A stretch of 58,177 bases of DNA from Planctomycetaceae bacterium (lineage in GTDB: Bacteria; Planctomycetota; Planctomycetia; Pirellulales; Pirellulaceae), in NCBI GenBank assembly GCA_002709045.1, contig PAPJ01000032.1, positions 1 through 58,177 of the forward strand. The letters are read 5' to 3'. The position numbers and the translations under genes are program-made. Of this stretch, positions 46,757 through 56,084 are shown piece by piece. Each line of letters opens with the position of its first letter. The first letter of the stretch is position 1. The notes beneath the pieces are model-generated. The model did no database searches, was not told where the DNA came from, and saw nothing but the letters and a program-made list of their open reading frames with translations.

Positions 46757-48097
46757 TTAAAGAAGTTCACGCGGAACGACACCTTTTTCAAACAGGTGAA
46801 TCGGTCGACCCGTTAGGTTGGGATAGGTATCTTCGCCACGTAGCCCTAATGAATGATAAATAATGGCATTTAGGTCTGCCGGTTTAACGGGACGGTCGAC
46901 GGGATGTTCTGCTTTCGAGTTTGTCGCGCCGATGAATTGGCCATGATTAAATCCGCCGCCCGCAACCATAATGCTTTGCGCCTGAGGCCAGTGATCCCTT
47001 CCAGAAGACGCGTTAATGCGCGGTGTGCGTCCGAATTCACCAGCCGTAACAACCAATGTATCATCCAACATTCCGCGATCAGCGAGATCTTTTATAAGTA
47101 CGCCTACTGCCCGATCATGACGTATCATTTTATCATTTAATGCATTTTTTATATTACCATGGTCATCCCAATAGCCTGTGTTCAATGTAACGAAACGAAC
47201 ACCCGCTTCGATGAAGCGTCGCGCCAATAACGCTTGTTCACCCCAGCCAGTGCCATAGGCTTCCACCACCTTTGGATCTTCCTCGGATAAATCAAAGGCT
47301 TTGCGTGCCCGCCCTGAGAGAATAATCTCCTGCGCCTGCTCGTTCATTTCGTCGATGCCCGCAAAGGTACCTGAACTGTCAGCCTCGCGACGCATTCTAT
47401 CGAATTGCTTCAATAACGAAACACGATCCATGACACGATTAGAAGAAAGTCCATCCACCAGCGAGAAGCTCTTATCCGAGCCGGTTGGCAACCTACCCGC
47501 TTCGTTTCCGTAGCTAAAGTCGCCAATCCTAAACGGATTATGATTGACGCCCAGAAACGACGCGCCGTGAAACCCAAACCCACCATCATTAATATTGATC
47601 CCACTTGGCACGCCACTGCGTCTGGGACCCAACAAATAGGATGATACAGCCTGCATCGATGGATTGCGGGGAATTCTGTCCGATCCGGTGGCTCCGGTAT
47701 AACCTGTAAGCAACCAGTGTGCTGCTGCCCAATGATCGCCATTGCCATGTGTAAAACTCCGAATAATGGAAACCTTGTCCATTACTTTGGCATGGTGAGG
47801 CAAAAGTTCACTGATACGCACCCCGGGGACATTCGTATTTATTGATGTCCATGGGCCACGAATTTCCTCAGGTTGGTCAGGCTTCATATCAAAAGTATCA
47901 AGTTGACTGGGACCGCCATGTTGCCATATCAAAATTACTGAACGTCTTGATTGCTTAGGATAAGTCGATGCTGCTTCAGCCTGCATTAGTTCGGCTAGTG
48001 ACATGCCCCCTAACGAGAGGCTGCCGATTTGCATAAATCGTCGTCGATTTACTCCATTACAGCACTTACGTGTTTTTTTTCCAAAGATTGATAGCAC
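46757..48097 (-). CDS. DUF1501 protein, Tat-exported
   Basis: A twin-arginine-type N-terminus (NRRRFMQIGSLSLGGMSLAE, about 18-37) is followed by the DUF1501 pattern: SVILIWQHGGPSQLDTFDMK, GDHWAAAHWLLTG, VRFVTLNTGYWDDHGN, VVTAGEFGRTPRIN and GRDHWPQAQSIMVAGGG. The fold is of the sulfatase/alkaline phosphatase class, without the formylglycine motif. At 446 residues it is full length. It lies 113 bases downstream of the haem-binding protein gene on the same strand, the classical planctomycete pairing of CxxCH haem proteins with DUF1501. The two probably act together at the cell surface, but no reaction is known. Confidence 0.9.
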   Translation of the reverse strand: MLSIFGKKTRKCCNGVNRRRFMQIGSLSLGGMSLAELMQAEAASTYPKQSRRSVILIWQHGGPSQLDTFDMKPDQPEEIRGPWTSINTNVPGVRISELLPHHAKVMDKVSIIRSFTHGNGDHWAAAHWLLTGYTGATGSDRIPRNPSMQAVSSYLLGPRRSGVPSGININDGGFGFHGASFLGVNHNPFRIGDFSYGNEAGRLPTGSDKSFSLVDGLSSNRVMDRVSLLKQFDRMRREADSSGTFAGIDEMNEQAQEIILSGRARKAFDLSEEDPKVVEAYGTGWGEQALLARRFIEAGVRFVTLNTGYWDDHGNIKNALNDKMIRHDRAVGVLIKDLADRGMLDDTLVVTAGEFGRTPRINASSGRDHWPQAQSIMVAGGGFNHGQFIGATNSKAEHPVDRPVKPADLNAIIYHSLGLRGEDTYPNLTGRPIHLFEKGVVPRELL

Positions 48098-48210
48098 AGC
48101 AAAGGTCCTCGTAAGCCTATATAATTCCTAACGTTATTTTAATATGAAATTGGGTCTGACGACAATTCCATTCGATTTATCGACATTTGAAATGTTAAAC
48201 GACGATCGTT

Positions 48211-51138
48211 TTATTCCTTAAATACCGAACTATTACGGTTTCCCCGAGAAAGCAAAAATGCAAGTAGGTCCAGCACTTCCTCTTCGTCCAGCGTATTAAA
48301 TAGACCTTCCGGCATTAATGACGTCCTGGACGGAAACTGCTCGTCAATTATTTTTGTATCGATCGAAGTGAAATTGGAGGGATCAAGCATATTGGTCTGA
48401 ACCATAATATTATCCCCAGATAGATTCGCAACCCGCCCCGTCACGATTTTACCATCCAGTGTAATAAAGGTTGTAGCAGCATATTGATCACTAACTTCCT
48501 TATTGGGATGGATAATTGATTCAAGCAGATCTTTTCTGCTAAACCGTCCAGCAACGGTTGTCAGATCAGGTCCAATCGCTCCTCCCTTACCATTGAAACG
48601 ATGACAGGCAAAGCAGTTAGCTTCACCAAATAGTTGGCTACCTTTGTCAAAATTTCTGCCTCGCATTTTTTCCGCTGACAATGTTACCAATTCGTCTAGG
48701 GTCCATTGTTTCACGATGGTGCGTTTTGCAAAATTCAATGGATTCGTTTGTTCCAGACTTTTTTCAATAATGGGTTTTAGCCTCTCCAACTCAATGGCCG
48801 GAAGTTTTGCTGTCGCGTCTTTTTTAATATTTTGCAGAAACATCGTAAAACTCGCACCGCCTCGATAGTTGGCTGCCTGCAGAAACCACTCGAAATATTC
48901 TTTTCTTGATTCTGCATTCCACCCTAGTAATTGATGACGCAGGGTTTTGGCGTAATCAATCTGTTCTTCTTGGGTTGGAGCATTGCGCAAAAGATCAATT
49001 GCCGGTTGTGTGACCATGGCTGACTCACCATAAACAAGCAACTTTAACAATTCGGAATTGATGGCCGCATTGGACGTCGGGAATTCAGACTCCAGTCGTT
49101 TACGAATTTCAACGGCGTCCTCTGCAGTGGCCTCCCCCATACGCATAAAAATGAGACCATAAACACGTAGCCACAGTATTTGTTGTGTTTCGCTTAATTC
49201 GCGATACGAAATCGAATAGAGTCTTTCCAACAATCTATCTCGCAAATCTGGAGACCCGACTCTGGTTAGGCCCAGCATGCCGTTTAAGCCAATCTCTGGA
49301 TTTGTTGTATTTAACACGGAGTCTTGCCACTGGCCTACCTGCTGATGTTCTAAAGCAATCCTTGCGGCGTATCGGATGAATCTGTCATCATTTGCCAATT
49401 CAGGGACAGCCTGATGCACCGCATCAACTCCGACTGGCATATGCAACGTTTCCAGTGCCCTTCGTTTTTGCCGAGCAGCTATTTCGGTTTTGTCCGGCAC
49501 CGCACGTTCGGTACTTTCATTCCCAACATAGGTTACTCGGTACAATCCGGATTTCGTACGCCGACCGCCAATCGTAAAATAGATCGCTCCGTCTTTAGCG
49601 CCCACAACGACATCTGTAACAGGCAACGGCGTGCCAGCGACAAACTCTTCCAATTCGCCACGGTAAGTTGAGCCATTGGGGTTCATGTGAACGGCGTATA
49701 TTTTTCCGTAACTCCAATCACAAATAAACAACGCCTCCTGATATTTAGCGGGGAATCTGGCACCGTAACCGAAACACACACCGGTGGGCGAACCGGGGCC
49801 GACATTGACAACAGGGGGCACACTATCGGGAAAATAAACCGGCCATTTCCCTGATCCGTTTCGCCAGCCAAACTCCGCTCCACTTACAACATGGCAAATT
49901 CTCGTCGGTCGATACCACGGTGTATTCACATCCCATTCCATATCTGCATCGTAAGCAAAAAGTTCACCCTCCCGGTTATAGGCAGCGTCGAATTGATTTC
50001 TAAATCCAGTTGCCAAAAGTTCCCATTGCTTTCCTTCCGGATCCAGTTTTGCTATCCACCCACCAGGTGCTGGCACACCCTGCATAAACCCACGACCGTA
50101 AGTTCGTTCATGAAGCAAATCCTCATCCCACACTAAGGGTACACGTGACCCGACCATTTCCGTAAGTTTCGTATTATTTCCACATACAACAACCAGATGT
50201 TCGCCGTCGGGGTGTGCGAGAATAGCGTGCGGACCATGTTCGCCACCACCTTTTAGTTCCCTCAAAAACGTTATCTCATCAAGCCGATCATCCCCGTTTG
50301 TATCCTTTAGTCTGTACAAACCAGAGCGATAGCGGTTGCCGCCGTTTACCATTACATAAAGAGAATCGAACGCCCACAAAAGACCATGCGCCATGCCTAA
50401 ATCAATATCAAGCTGCACGACTTGTGTCTGAGATGCGTCAGCGCCGATTTCCGCGGGAGTCACCTGATAAAGGCTTCCGTATTGATCGGAAACAATAAGT
50501 CGTCCATCGGGTAACGTACACATATTCACCCAAGAGCCCTGGATATCCTTAGGCACATCGTACAACAATTCGACTTCAAAACCCTTCTTGATCACCAGCG
50601 TTTCTGTACTTGTTGCGGTCAGGGGCTTCAATGGAATCGCCGCATCGAATACCGCTGTAGTAACCTGCGGCCATGCACCGCCACCAAGCGGCGCGGCTAC
50701 CTTTGCTGGAATAAAGGTGTTCGGGACTTTCACGTCGGTCTTCCAACCCGCGATTTCGCTAAGTCCGGCAAACCAACTGTCATCGGTGATAATCTGCGGA
50801 ATTTCTTTATCAAGTTCCAGGTCTAGCCGGGCCACAAACCCCGCCGGTCCTTCAGCTTCCGCATTGGATGCGACAACCGCAATCACATTATTTCCGCGTT
50901 TCAGATAGTCTTTGACTTCTTTACCGGTAGGCTTAGTAAAGTTGTCATTACTGGCAACCTTCACTCCGTTGATATAGAAATGAGCAAGGTTGTCGCAGGC
51001 AAACGTTAGCTTAGCTCCACCAAATCGTCCACCAGGTACAACAACATTTTTTCTTAAGAAAACAAACTGATTTTCTGCAGTCGTATTGTTGTTGCCATGC
51101 CATATCCATTGAGGAATGGCTTTGCTTATTTTTTTTTT
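48211..51138 (-). CDS. PVC-type CxxCH haem-binding protein; downstream part of a frameshift-linked DUF1080 fusion
   Basis: The frame is open from 51147 to 48211 (978 codons) but has no ATG, and its first start-like codon is GTG at 50964, without a ribosome site and inside a beta-sandwich domain. It opens with a galactose-binding-like domain (GAKLTFACDNLAHFYINGVK). A six-bladed propeller of the sorbosone-dehydrogenase-like type follows (LPDGRLIVSDQYG, GEHGPHAILAHPDG, TGFRNQFDAAYN, EFGWRNG, FICDWSYGKIYAV), then HEAT-like helices, and a cytochrome c-type motif ANCFACHRFNGKGGAIGPDL near the C-terminus. It is most likely made as one protein with the upstream DUF1080 domain through a -1 slip at the A10 run, or the run length is mis-assembled. 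Confidence 0.8.
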   Translation of the reverse strand, partial: KKKISKAIPQWIWHGNNNTTAENQFVFLRKNVVVPGGRFGGAKLTFACDNLAHFYINGVKVASNDNFTKPTGKEVKDYLKRGNNVIAVVASNAEAEGPAGFVARLDLELDKEIPQIITDDSWFAGLSEIAGWKTDVKVPNTFIPAKVAAPLGGGAWPQVTTAVFDAAIPLKPLTATSTETLVIKKGFEVELLYDVPKDIQGSWVNMCTLPDGRLIVSDQYGSLYQVTPAEIGADASQTQVVQLDIDLGMAHGLLWAFDSLYVMVNGGNRYRSGLYRLKDTNGDDRLDEITFLRELKGGGEHGPHAILAHPDGEHLVVVCGNNTKLTEMVGSRVPLVWDEDLLHERTYGRGFMQGVPAPGGWIAKLDPEGKQWELLATGFRNQFDAAYNREGELFAYDADMEWDVNTPWYRPTRICHVVSGAEFGWRNGSGKWPVYFPDSVPPVVNVGPGSPTGVCFGYGARFPAKYQEALFICDWSYGKIYAVHMNPNGSTYRGELEEFVAGTPLPVTDVVVGAKDGAIYFTIGGRRTKSGLYRVTYVGNESTERAVPDKTEIAARQKRRALETLHMPVGVDAVHQAVPELANDDRFIRYAARIALEHQQVGQWQDSVLNTTNPEIGLNGMLGLTRVGSPDLRDRLLERLYSISYRELSETQQILWLRVYGLIFMRMGEATAEDAVEIRKRLESEFPTSNAAINSELLKLLVYGESAMVTQPAIDLLRNAPTQEEQIDYAKTLRHQLLGWNAESRKEYFEWFLQAANYRGGASFTMFLQNIKKDATAKLPAIELERLKPIIEKSLEQTNPLNFAKRTIVKQWTLDELVTLSAEKMRGRNFDKGSQLFGEANCFACHRFNGKGGAIGPDLTTVAGRFSRKDLLESIIHPNKEVSDQYAATTFITLDGKIVTGRVANLSGDNIMVQTNMLDPSNFTSIDTKIIDEQFPSRTSLMPEGLFNTLDEEEVLDLLAFLLSRGNRNSSVFKE

Positions 51139-51812
51139 GCGATGTGTTTAATCTGCAGATCTTTAAATTCAATAGTCATGGGGCTTCCCGCATGAATCTG
51201 CAACGCCAGTATCCCCTCGAATTCACGATTTTTTTCATCATTATCGGTAATATCCACGGTCACTTTACCGTTAATTTTATGTACTAGATGATTTCCGATG
51301 CACTCGATTTCTATCGTATTCCATTTCGAGAGATCTTCCTCAATCGCTTCGCTTGTTTCACCCTTTACTTCCACTTTCCCCTCTTTATTTACAATCACCT
51401 TCTGACCACGCTGAGCGACGATACCACGACCACCTTCATCGTAGAGCATTCCCGTATAAGGTGGATTTGCGTGGATATCGGCTTGGTACCCACGAACGCG
51501 ATATGCCGCTTCGTCACCGAACCGCTGACTGCGATATTGAACACCGGAATTATTATTGCCCGTTAAACGAAATTGTGCCTTAAAGACAAAATCCTTGACG
51601 CTCCCTTCCCAAATTAGAAACTTGTTATGAGAGATGGGCTCCTCCTTATTGGTGACTCCCGTAATCACACCTTCCTTGACCGACCAGAGAGCTTTATCAC
51701 CGCTCCAGCCACTTAGGTCTTTTCCATTAAAAATACTGGTGAATTCCTGTCCCTGAATCAAGGAAGTCGATAGCAACGCGAATATACATACCAATATTCT
51801 CTTGAGTATCAT
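51126..51812 (-). CDS. Secreted DUF1080 (3-keto-disaccharide hydrolase-like) domain
   Basis: A signal peptide (about 1-21) precedes a ConA-like DUF1080 jelly roll: FTSIFNGKDLSGWSGDKALW, SVKDFVFKAQFRLTGNNNSG, the GYQADIHANPPYTGMLYDEG block, WNTIEIECIGNHLVHKINGK and FEGILALQIHAGSPMTIEFK. Members hydrolyse 3-keto-glycosides or are annotated as glycoside hydrolase 16-like; the activity here is inferred from the family. As read, the protein ends at residue 228 (IAKKK) because the frame reaches TAA directly after ten A residues. In many planctomycetes the same domain continues into the haem-binding protein, which here is in the -1 frame. Confidence 0.88.
   Translation of the reverse strand: MILKRILVCIFALLSTSLIQGQEFTSIFNGKDLSGWSGDKALWSVKEGVITGVTNKEEPISHNKFLIWEGSVKDFVFKAQFRLTGNNNSGVQYRSQRFGDEAAYRVRGYQADIHANPPYTGMLYDEGGRGIVAQRGQKVIVNKEGKVEVKGETSEAIEEDLSKWNTIEIECIGNHLVHKINGKVTVDITDNDEKNREFEGILALQIHAGSPMTIEFKDLQIKHIAKKK
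51129..51138 (-). promoter_or_regulatory. A10 slippery run (candidate frameshift or transcriptional slippage site)
   Basis: On the minus strand ten A residues follow GC and precede TAA. The only window where a -1 shift can join the two frames runs from the -1-frame TAA at 51150-51148 to the zero-frame TAA at 51128-51126, and this run fills about half of it. Eight bases further on, GCCAT (51120-51116) can pair with ATGGC (51103-51099), a weak possible stimulator. Confidence 0.6.
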
Positions 51813-51929
51813 CTTTAACGAATCCTAATCGTACGAAAATAACGAGGTTAATCATGTCCTAATGGGTTTATTATAACTCTTTTTGATTCGCCATGCGTGA
51901 GACAACTTTTTCTTTCGCCTGTCTGGCAG

Positions 51930-51945
51930 TGGCAAGGGGTTTGCT
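51930..51945 (+). promoter_or_regulatory. Sigma-54-like promoter before the alpha-hydroxyacid oxidase gene
   Basis: TGGCAAG (51930-51936), four bases, TTGCT (51941-51945). GG and GC are exactly ten bases apart, and the only departure from TGGCACG-N4-TTGCW is A for C in the -24 block. Transcription would start near 51956, about 44 bases before the ATG at 52000. Confidence 0.65.
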
Positions 51946-51999
51946 TAGAATAAACAGGACTTAAAGATCTTCTTACTTCCCTTACCATCGAGCTGAATT

Positions 52000-53175
52000 A
52001 TGAATCCGCAGGACGCACTCCAGGACTTAGACACCCGTTACCCAGCAATGGCCGATCTCCGGAACCGCGCCTATAAACGCATGCCTAAATTTGCTTTTGA
52101 ATATCTTGATGGCGGCTGTAATGAAGATGTCAATTTAGATAAAAACACCTCTGATATTCAGCAAGTCGAACTGGAACCGCGATACCTGACGCCACCCCCT
52201 GCATATGATATAAGTACGACGCTGTTTGGTGAAACCTATAGTGCTCCATTTGGAGTTGCTCCGGTTGGGCTGCAGGGACTAATGTGGCCGAATTCCCCTA
52301 TAATACTTGCCAAAGCAGCCCGTCGGCATAATGTTCCCTTTTGTCTTAGTACCGTGACAACAGCATCGATCGAGCAGATTGCTGAGGTGACTGAAGGCAA
52401 AGCCTGGTTCCAGCTCTACTATCCTGCAGAGAATGAAATACTTTTTGACATCATGGACCGCGCCCGCAGCAACGAATACAAGGTATTTGTCGCCTTAGCC
52501 GATGTCCCAACCTTCGGGTATCGGCCTCGCGACATCCGCAACGGACTAGCGATGCCCCCCAAAATGACACTCGCAAACATTCTACAAATGTTTATGCACC
52601 CGACCTGGGCCTGTAATTCGCTTCGTTATGGAAAGCCTAATTTCAACACCATGAAAAAATATATGGACCGCAAGATGAACCTTAAGGAAATTGGCAAATT
52701 CATGAATGCCACGTTTAACGGACGGCTCAATCTTGAAAAACTGAAGGTCTTGCGAGATCGTTGGGACGGCAAGCTAGTGGTTAAAGGAATTGTTAATGAA
52801 TCCGACTGTGAAGAAGTCATCAAGCTTGGAATTGACGGCATCATCGTTTCCAATCATGGCGGACGTCAGCTTGATGCCGGACAGTCAACCATTGTGCCTT
52901 TGGCTAAGCTCGTTGAGAAATACAAGGACAAACTAACCATTATGATGGATAGCGGTATCCGCAGCGGTCCCGACATTGCAAGAACCATTGCGACCGGAGC
53001 CGACTTTACGTTTATGGGCCGTTCTTTTATGTACGGCGTAGGCGCGCTAGGAAGTCGAGGCGGTAATCATGTGATGGCTATGATGAAACGCCAACTTCAA
53101 CAAGTCCTCGAGCAATTAGGATGCCCGAATTTAGAGGAACTCCCAAGTTATTTGATCAAAGAATCGACTGATTAA
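52000..53175 (+). CDS. FMN-dependent alpha-hydroxyacid oxidase/dehydrogenase (lactate-type)
   Basis: The 391-residue protein is an FMN-binding TIM barrel of the LldD/glycolate-oxidase family: FAFEYLDGGCNEDVNL, APFGVAPVGLQGLMWP, FCLSTVTTASIEQIAE, WFQLYYPAEN, LVVKGIVNESDCEEVIKLGIDG, the active-site SNHGGRQLD (catalytic His and Arg) and MMDSGIRSGPDIARTIATGA. It would oxidise an L-2-hydroxyacid such as lactate or glycolate to the 2-oxoacid. An insert around 190-240 is rich in Met and Lys. No signal peptide is present, so it is cytoplasmic or peripheral. A sigma-54-like promoter lies upstream. Confidence 0.9.
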   Translation: MNPQDALQDLDTRYPAMADLRNRAYKRMPKFAFEYLDGGCNEDVNLDKNTSDIQQVELEPRYLTPPPAYDISTTLFGETYSAPFGVAPVGLQGLMWPNSPIILAKAARRHNVPFCLSTVTTASIEQIAEVTEGKAWFQLYYPAENEILFDIMDRARSNEYKVFVALADVPTFGYRPRDIRNGLAMPPKMTLANILQMFMHPTWACNSLRYGKPNFNTMKKYMDRKMNLKEIGKFMNATFNGRLNLEKLKVLRDRWDGKLVVKGIVNESDCEEVIKLGIDGIIVSNHGGRQLDAGQSTIVPLAKLVEKYKDKLTIMMDSGIRSGPDIARTIATGADFTFMGRSFMYGVGALGSRGGNHVMAMMKRQLQQVLEQLGCPNLEELPSYLIKESTD

Positions 53176-53178
53176 AGT

Positions 53179-54480
53179 CTAATTCGTTTCCAGATTAAAA
53201 CGCAACAGACCTTTCTCTGTTCTGATAAAAATCGCCTCGTCAGTCAAAGCAGGCGTGGCCATCACGCCAACCTCTAGTTCACTGCGCCCTAATTCCTTAA
53301 ATTTCTCACCCGCCGCTACGACAACAACCGCGCCGTTTCTATCGATTGAGAGAATGCGTTTTCCGACCGCAACCGGAGAACAAAAGAATTCGCCACCTAT
53401 TCTGGCAAGCCATTTCTGTTGTCCACTGCTGAGATCCAGGCAGGAGAGGATTCCACGATCAGTCCAACAATACAAACTGCCATACAAAGCAATCGGTGTC
53501 GGACAATGAGGTACATTACGTGTGGTTCTGAAATGTTCCGCTGCTTGGTGACTGTTATTGATTTTGTCCGGTTTTAACGAAACCAAAGTTCGCACCCCGT
53601 TAGTGAATCCACTTGCGGCTATCACCTGATCGTCTGCAATGACTGGTGACCCGACAGCGCGCTGGTTATGATCACCGAAAACAATATTCTGCCAAACGAT
53701 TTTGCCGGTTTCAAAGTCCACACCAACCATTCCTTGGTAGGAATGGCTAAAGACAATCTGCGTCTTCCCACTGTTCGTTTGAAATACTGCGGGCGTGGCA
53801 TAACCCGTTCGTTGTGTTTTACGCACGGTCTGCCATAACCGGCTCCCATCTTTGGCAGATACAGCCAATAAAAAGCTTTCAAATTTTTCATTGTCGTGAC
53901 TCAATACCACCACGCCGTTATGGACAATTGGTGACGTAGCAGCACCTGTACCGGCGCCGAACTGCCCTACTTTATACAGCCAGCGTTTTTTGCCCGAATG
54001 GTCAAATGCGATCAATACCGATTCGTGTTCGGCTTGCCAAAAGACATAAATCCCCTCGGCATCTGCACAAGGCGAGGAACTTGCAAAACCATTTCTTTTG
54101 TTCGTTTTGTAAGTCGTAAAAGGCGCCTCATATTTCCATTCCAGTTTGCCGGTTGAAAGCGAATAGGCGAACAGCGTTCTTACACCTTCTTTAGTTTCCG
54201 CGTTGAATTGGGCAGCGGTAACGTAAACATTAGTCCCTCCAATGATTGGGGACGAGTTTCCTTTTCCAGCAACGGCGACGTCCCAAACAGCGTCCGCTTT
54301 TTCTATTTTTGTTGGTATTTCATTTCCACTGATCACACCTGACGCATTAGGCCCACGAAACCGCCCCCAGTCGGTCCCCATTCCATCGCTTGTAATGATC
54401 AGCGTCAAGATAACCGCAATTAGGTTAATAACTAATTTCACTTCGCTTAAGCTTTCTGGAATGAATCTGTTTTCCATCAA
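53179..54480 (-). CDS. Secreted PQQ-like beta-propeller protein
   Basis: After an N-terminal signal or anchor (about 15-35) comes WGRFRGPNASGV, the standard opening of planctomycete PQQ-propeller proteins, and then repeated blades: TGKLEWKYEAP, GKKRWLYKVGQFGAG, DGSRLWQTVRKT, TGKIVWQNIVFG, SGQQKWLARIGGEF. The blades lack any clear catalytic Asp or disulfide pair of quinoprotein dehydrogenases, so it is probably a binding or scaffold protein. At 433 residues it is of usual length. It lies 34 bases downstream of the PhoD-like gene on the same strand, and its end almost touches the convergent oxidase gene. Confidence 0.85.
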   Translation of the reverse strand: MMENRFIPESLSEVKLVINLIAVILTLIITSDGMGTDWGRFRGPNASGVISGNEIPTKIEKADAVWDVAVAGKGNSSPIIGGTNVYVTAAQFNAETKEGVRTLFAYSLSTGKLEWKYEAPFTTYKTNKRNGFASSSPCADAEGIYVFWQAEHESVLIAFDHSGKKRWLYKVGQFGAGTGAATSPIVHNGVVVLSHDNEKFESFLLAVSAKDGSRLWQTVRKTQRTGYATPAVFQTNSGKTQIVFSHSYQGMVGVDFETGKIVWQNIVFGDHNQRAVGSPVIADDQVIAASGFTNGVRTLVSLKPDKINNSHQAAEHFRTTRNVPHCPTPIALYGSLYCWTDRGILSCLDLSSGQQKWLARIGGEFFCSPVAVGKRILSIDRNGAVVVVAAGEKFKELGRSELEVGVMATPALTDEAIFIRTEKGLLRFNLETN

Positions 54481-54514
54481 TATTTAACACAGAATATTCT
54501 ACCACCGGATCCTT

Positions 54515-56074
54515 TCACGTAGTGGCAAACTTAACCAACCCAAACGACTGCTTCTTGTTATAAGAAAATTCCGCCGCCGGAAGTTCCGGATGAACGTGCT
54601 GATTGGTAAGCCTGGAACTATTAAACTCATACAGTGGGTAGACCCCGTCATATTCGATCTTCCACAGATCGCTACGATGCCTATCTGCTGACATCAGCAG
54701 GACCCCATCTTTTTTGTTTTTTGCAATAACGTCCAGGATTTCATTGCGTTCCTGTTTAAAACCGTTCCAGGTATCTTTACTATCCCCTTTTGCGCCAAAT
54801 ACCCAAGGCACGGGTGATACCAACACGGTAAAGGTACCTTTCGATTGGGCGATAGTATTTTTCAGCCACTTCAACTGGTCCGGTCCCAGCATAGTGGGGC
54901 GACCGCCGTCAGTGGGCTGTAAATCGCGATAGATCCGTCCGTCTGTCATTATGAAATGAACATCACCAATGTAATAGTCATACCAAACCCCGGGATGTTT
55001 CGGCCCGCCACCGTAGAATGGATTAACCCAGTTATTTCGATAGACTTTCCAAACTGGTATTTTCCAGTCCGGTTTTTCAATCTCGGGACCGCCCTGACAG
55101 TCATTGGTACCAAAATCATGGTCATCCCAAATCGAATACACAGTCGTCTTCGATACGAGTTCGCGAAATTCTGGGCGAGATTGACGACGATAATAACAGT
55201 AGTGCTGCATCTCCGGGATTTTAGGTGCATCACTATAGACATTGTCACCTAAAAGCATCAACACATCAGGTTGCACTGCACCAATGGTTGTCCACATAGA
55301 CTCATGTTGAGGGACATAACCCGCACCGCCACCAAATGCTATGTCAAATTTGACAGCATTACCCTTTGTCGCAAGAGTCTTAGCGTGGAATAGATCCTGA
55401 TGTTCTGAAGCACCATCTAATTGAATCGAATACTGATAATGCGTATTGGCTTTAAGACCCTTCAGTTTTATCACTACGGTATAATCAGCAGCTAATGTAC
55501 TCTGACCAACGCCGGTAACGACCTTTTCCGGTCTGTTCTTCTCCCAGCAGCGAATACGAATTTCCGTCTCCCTGACCGTCCGCAGCCAGATTGAAAGACT
55601 ATCCCCCGTATTTTGGCCAACCATAGGACCGTGGATAATTCCACTTTTAATTCCCTCAAACAGCTTTTCAAATGCCTGATTCCCACGGAGCGCTTCCAGG
55701 CCCGTTTTCGTACCCCCGCGAAACCGAGATGGCTCGAGTCCCAACTCCAACGCTTTACGGACATCATTGACAGCCAAATCCAGCATCCCTAATCTGGCAT
55801 GACAAACAGCCTTCATATAATAGGACTCGCCATCTTTAGGAACGACACTGAGAATAGTAGACAATTCCTCCAAAGCCTGATTTTCCTTGCCATCAACAAT
55901 TTTCTTGAGTATTTCCTGATGTACACGTTTGTATTGTTTGAATTTACGCTCGACTTTCTTGGCAGCCTCATCATTCTGTTGCTGAGTGGACTTAGTCCGT
56001 AATTCTGCCTCCGTCCAAGAAGAGAGAGTTACCACCATCATTAACGCTGACAGCGTTGCTAACACAGATTTCAT
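54515..56074 (-). CDS. Secreted PhoD-like metallophosphatase with TPR-like N-terminus
   Basis: The signal peptide (about 1-23) is followed by a helical, TPR-like segment (about 35-130; VPKDGESYYMKAVCHARLGMLD) and a fibronectin-like sandwich, then the PhoD-type phosphatase domain. Metal-binding blocks are MLLGDNVYSD, YSIWDDHDFGTND, IMTDGRIYRD and VLLMSADRHRSDLW; the first Asp lies in KFDIAFGGG. PhoD enzymes hydrolyse phosphomonoesters or diesters with iron and calcium. The gene is 10 bases downstream of a sulfatase on the same strand. Both are probably expressed together with the PQQ protein in a phosphate- and sulfate-ester-cleaving group. Confidence 0.88.
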   Translation of the reverse strand: MKSVLATLSALMMVVTLSSWTEAELRTKSTQQQNDEAAKKVERKFKQYKRVHQEILKKIVDGKENQALEELSTILSVVPKDGESYYMKAVCHARLGMLDLAVNDVRKALELGLEPSRFRGGTKTGLEALRGNQAFEKLFEGIKSGIIHGPMVGQNTGDSLSIWLRTVRETEIRIRCWEKNRPEKVVTGVGQSTLAADYTVVIKLKGLKANTHYQYSIQLDGASEHQDLFHAKTLATKGNAVKFDIAFGGGAGYVPQHESMWTTIGAVQPDVLMLLGDNVYSDAPKIPEMQHYCYYRRQSRPEFRELVSKTTVYSIWDDHDFGTNDCQGGPEIEKPDWKIPVWKVYRNNWVNPFYGGGPKHPGVWYDYYIGDVHFIMTDGRIYRDLQPTDGGRPTMLGPDQLKWLKNTIAQSKGTFTVLVSPVPWVFGAKGDSKDTWNGFKQERNEILDVIAKNKKDGVLLMSADRHRSDLWKIEYDGVYPLYEFNSSRLTNQHVHPELPAAEFSYNKKQSFGLVKFATT

Positions 56075-56084
56075 TATTCAGTCC

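Noticed and set aside
50955..50970. GTG at 50964 as an independent start of the haem-binding protein
   Set aside because: No ribosome site precedes it, and the frame upstream encodes 60 further residues of the same beta-sandwich domain (TFACDNLAHFYING), so it lies inside the coding region.
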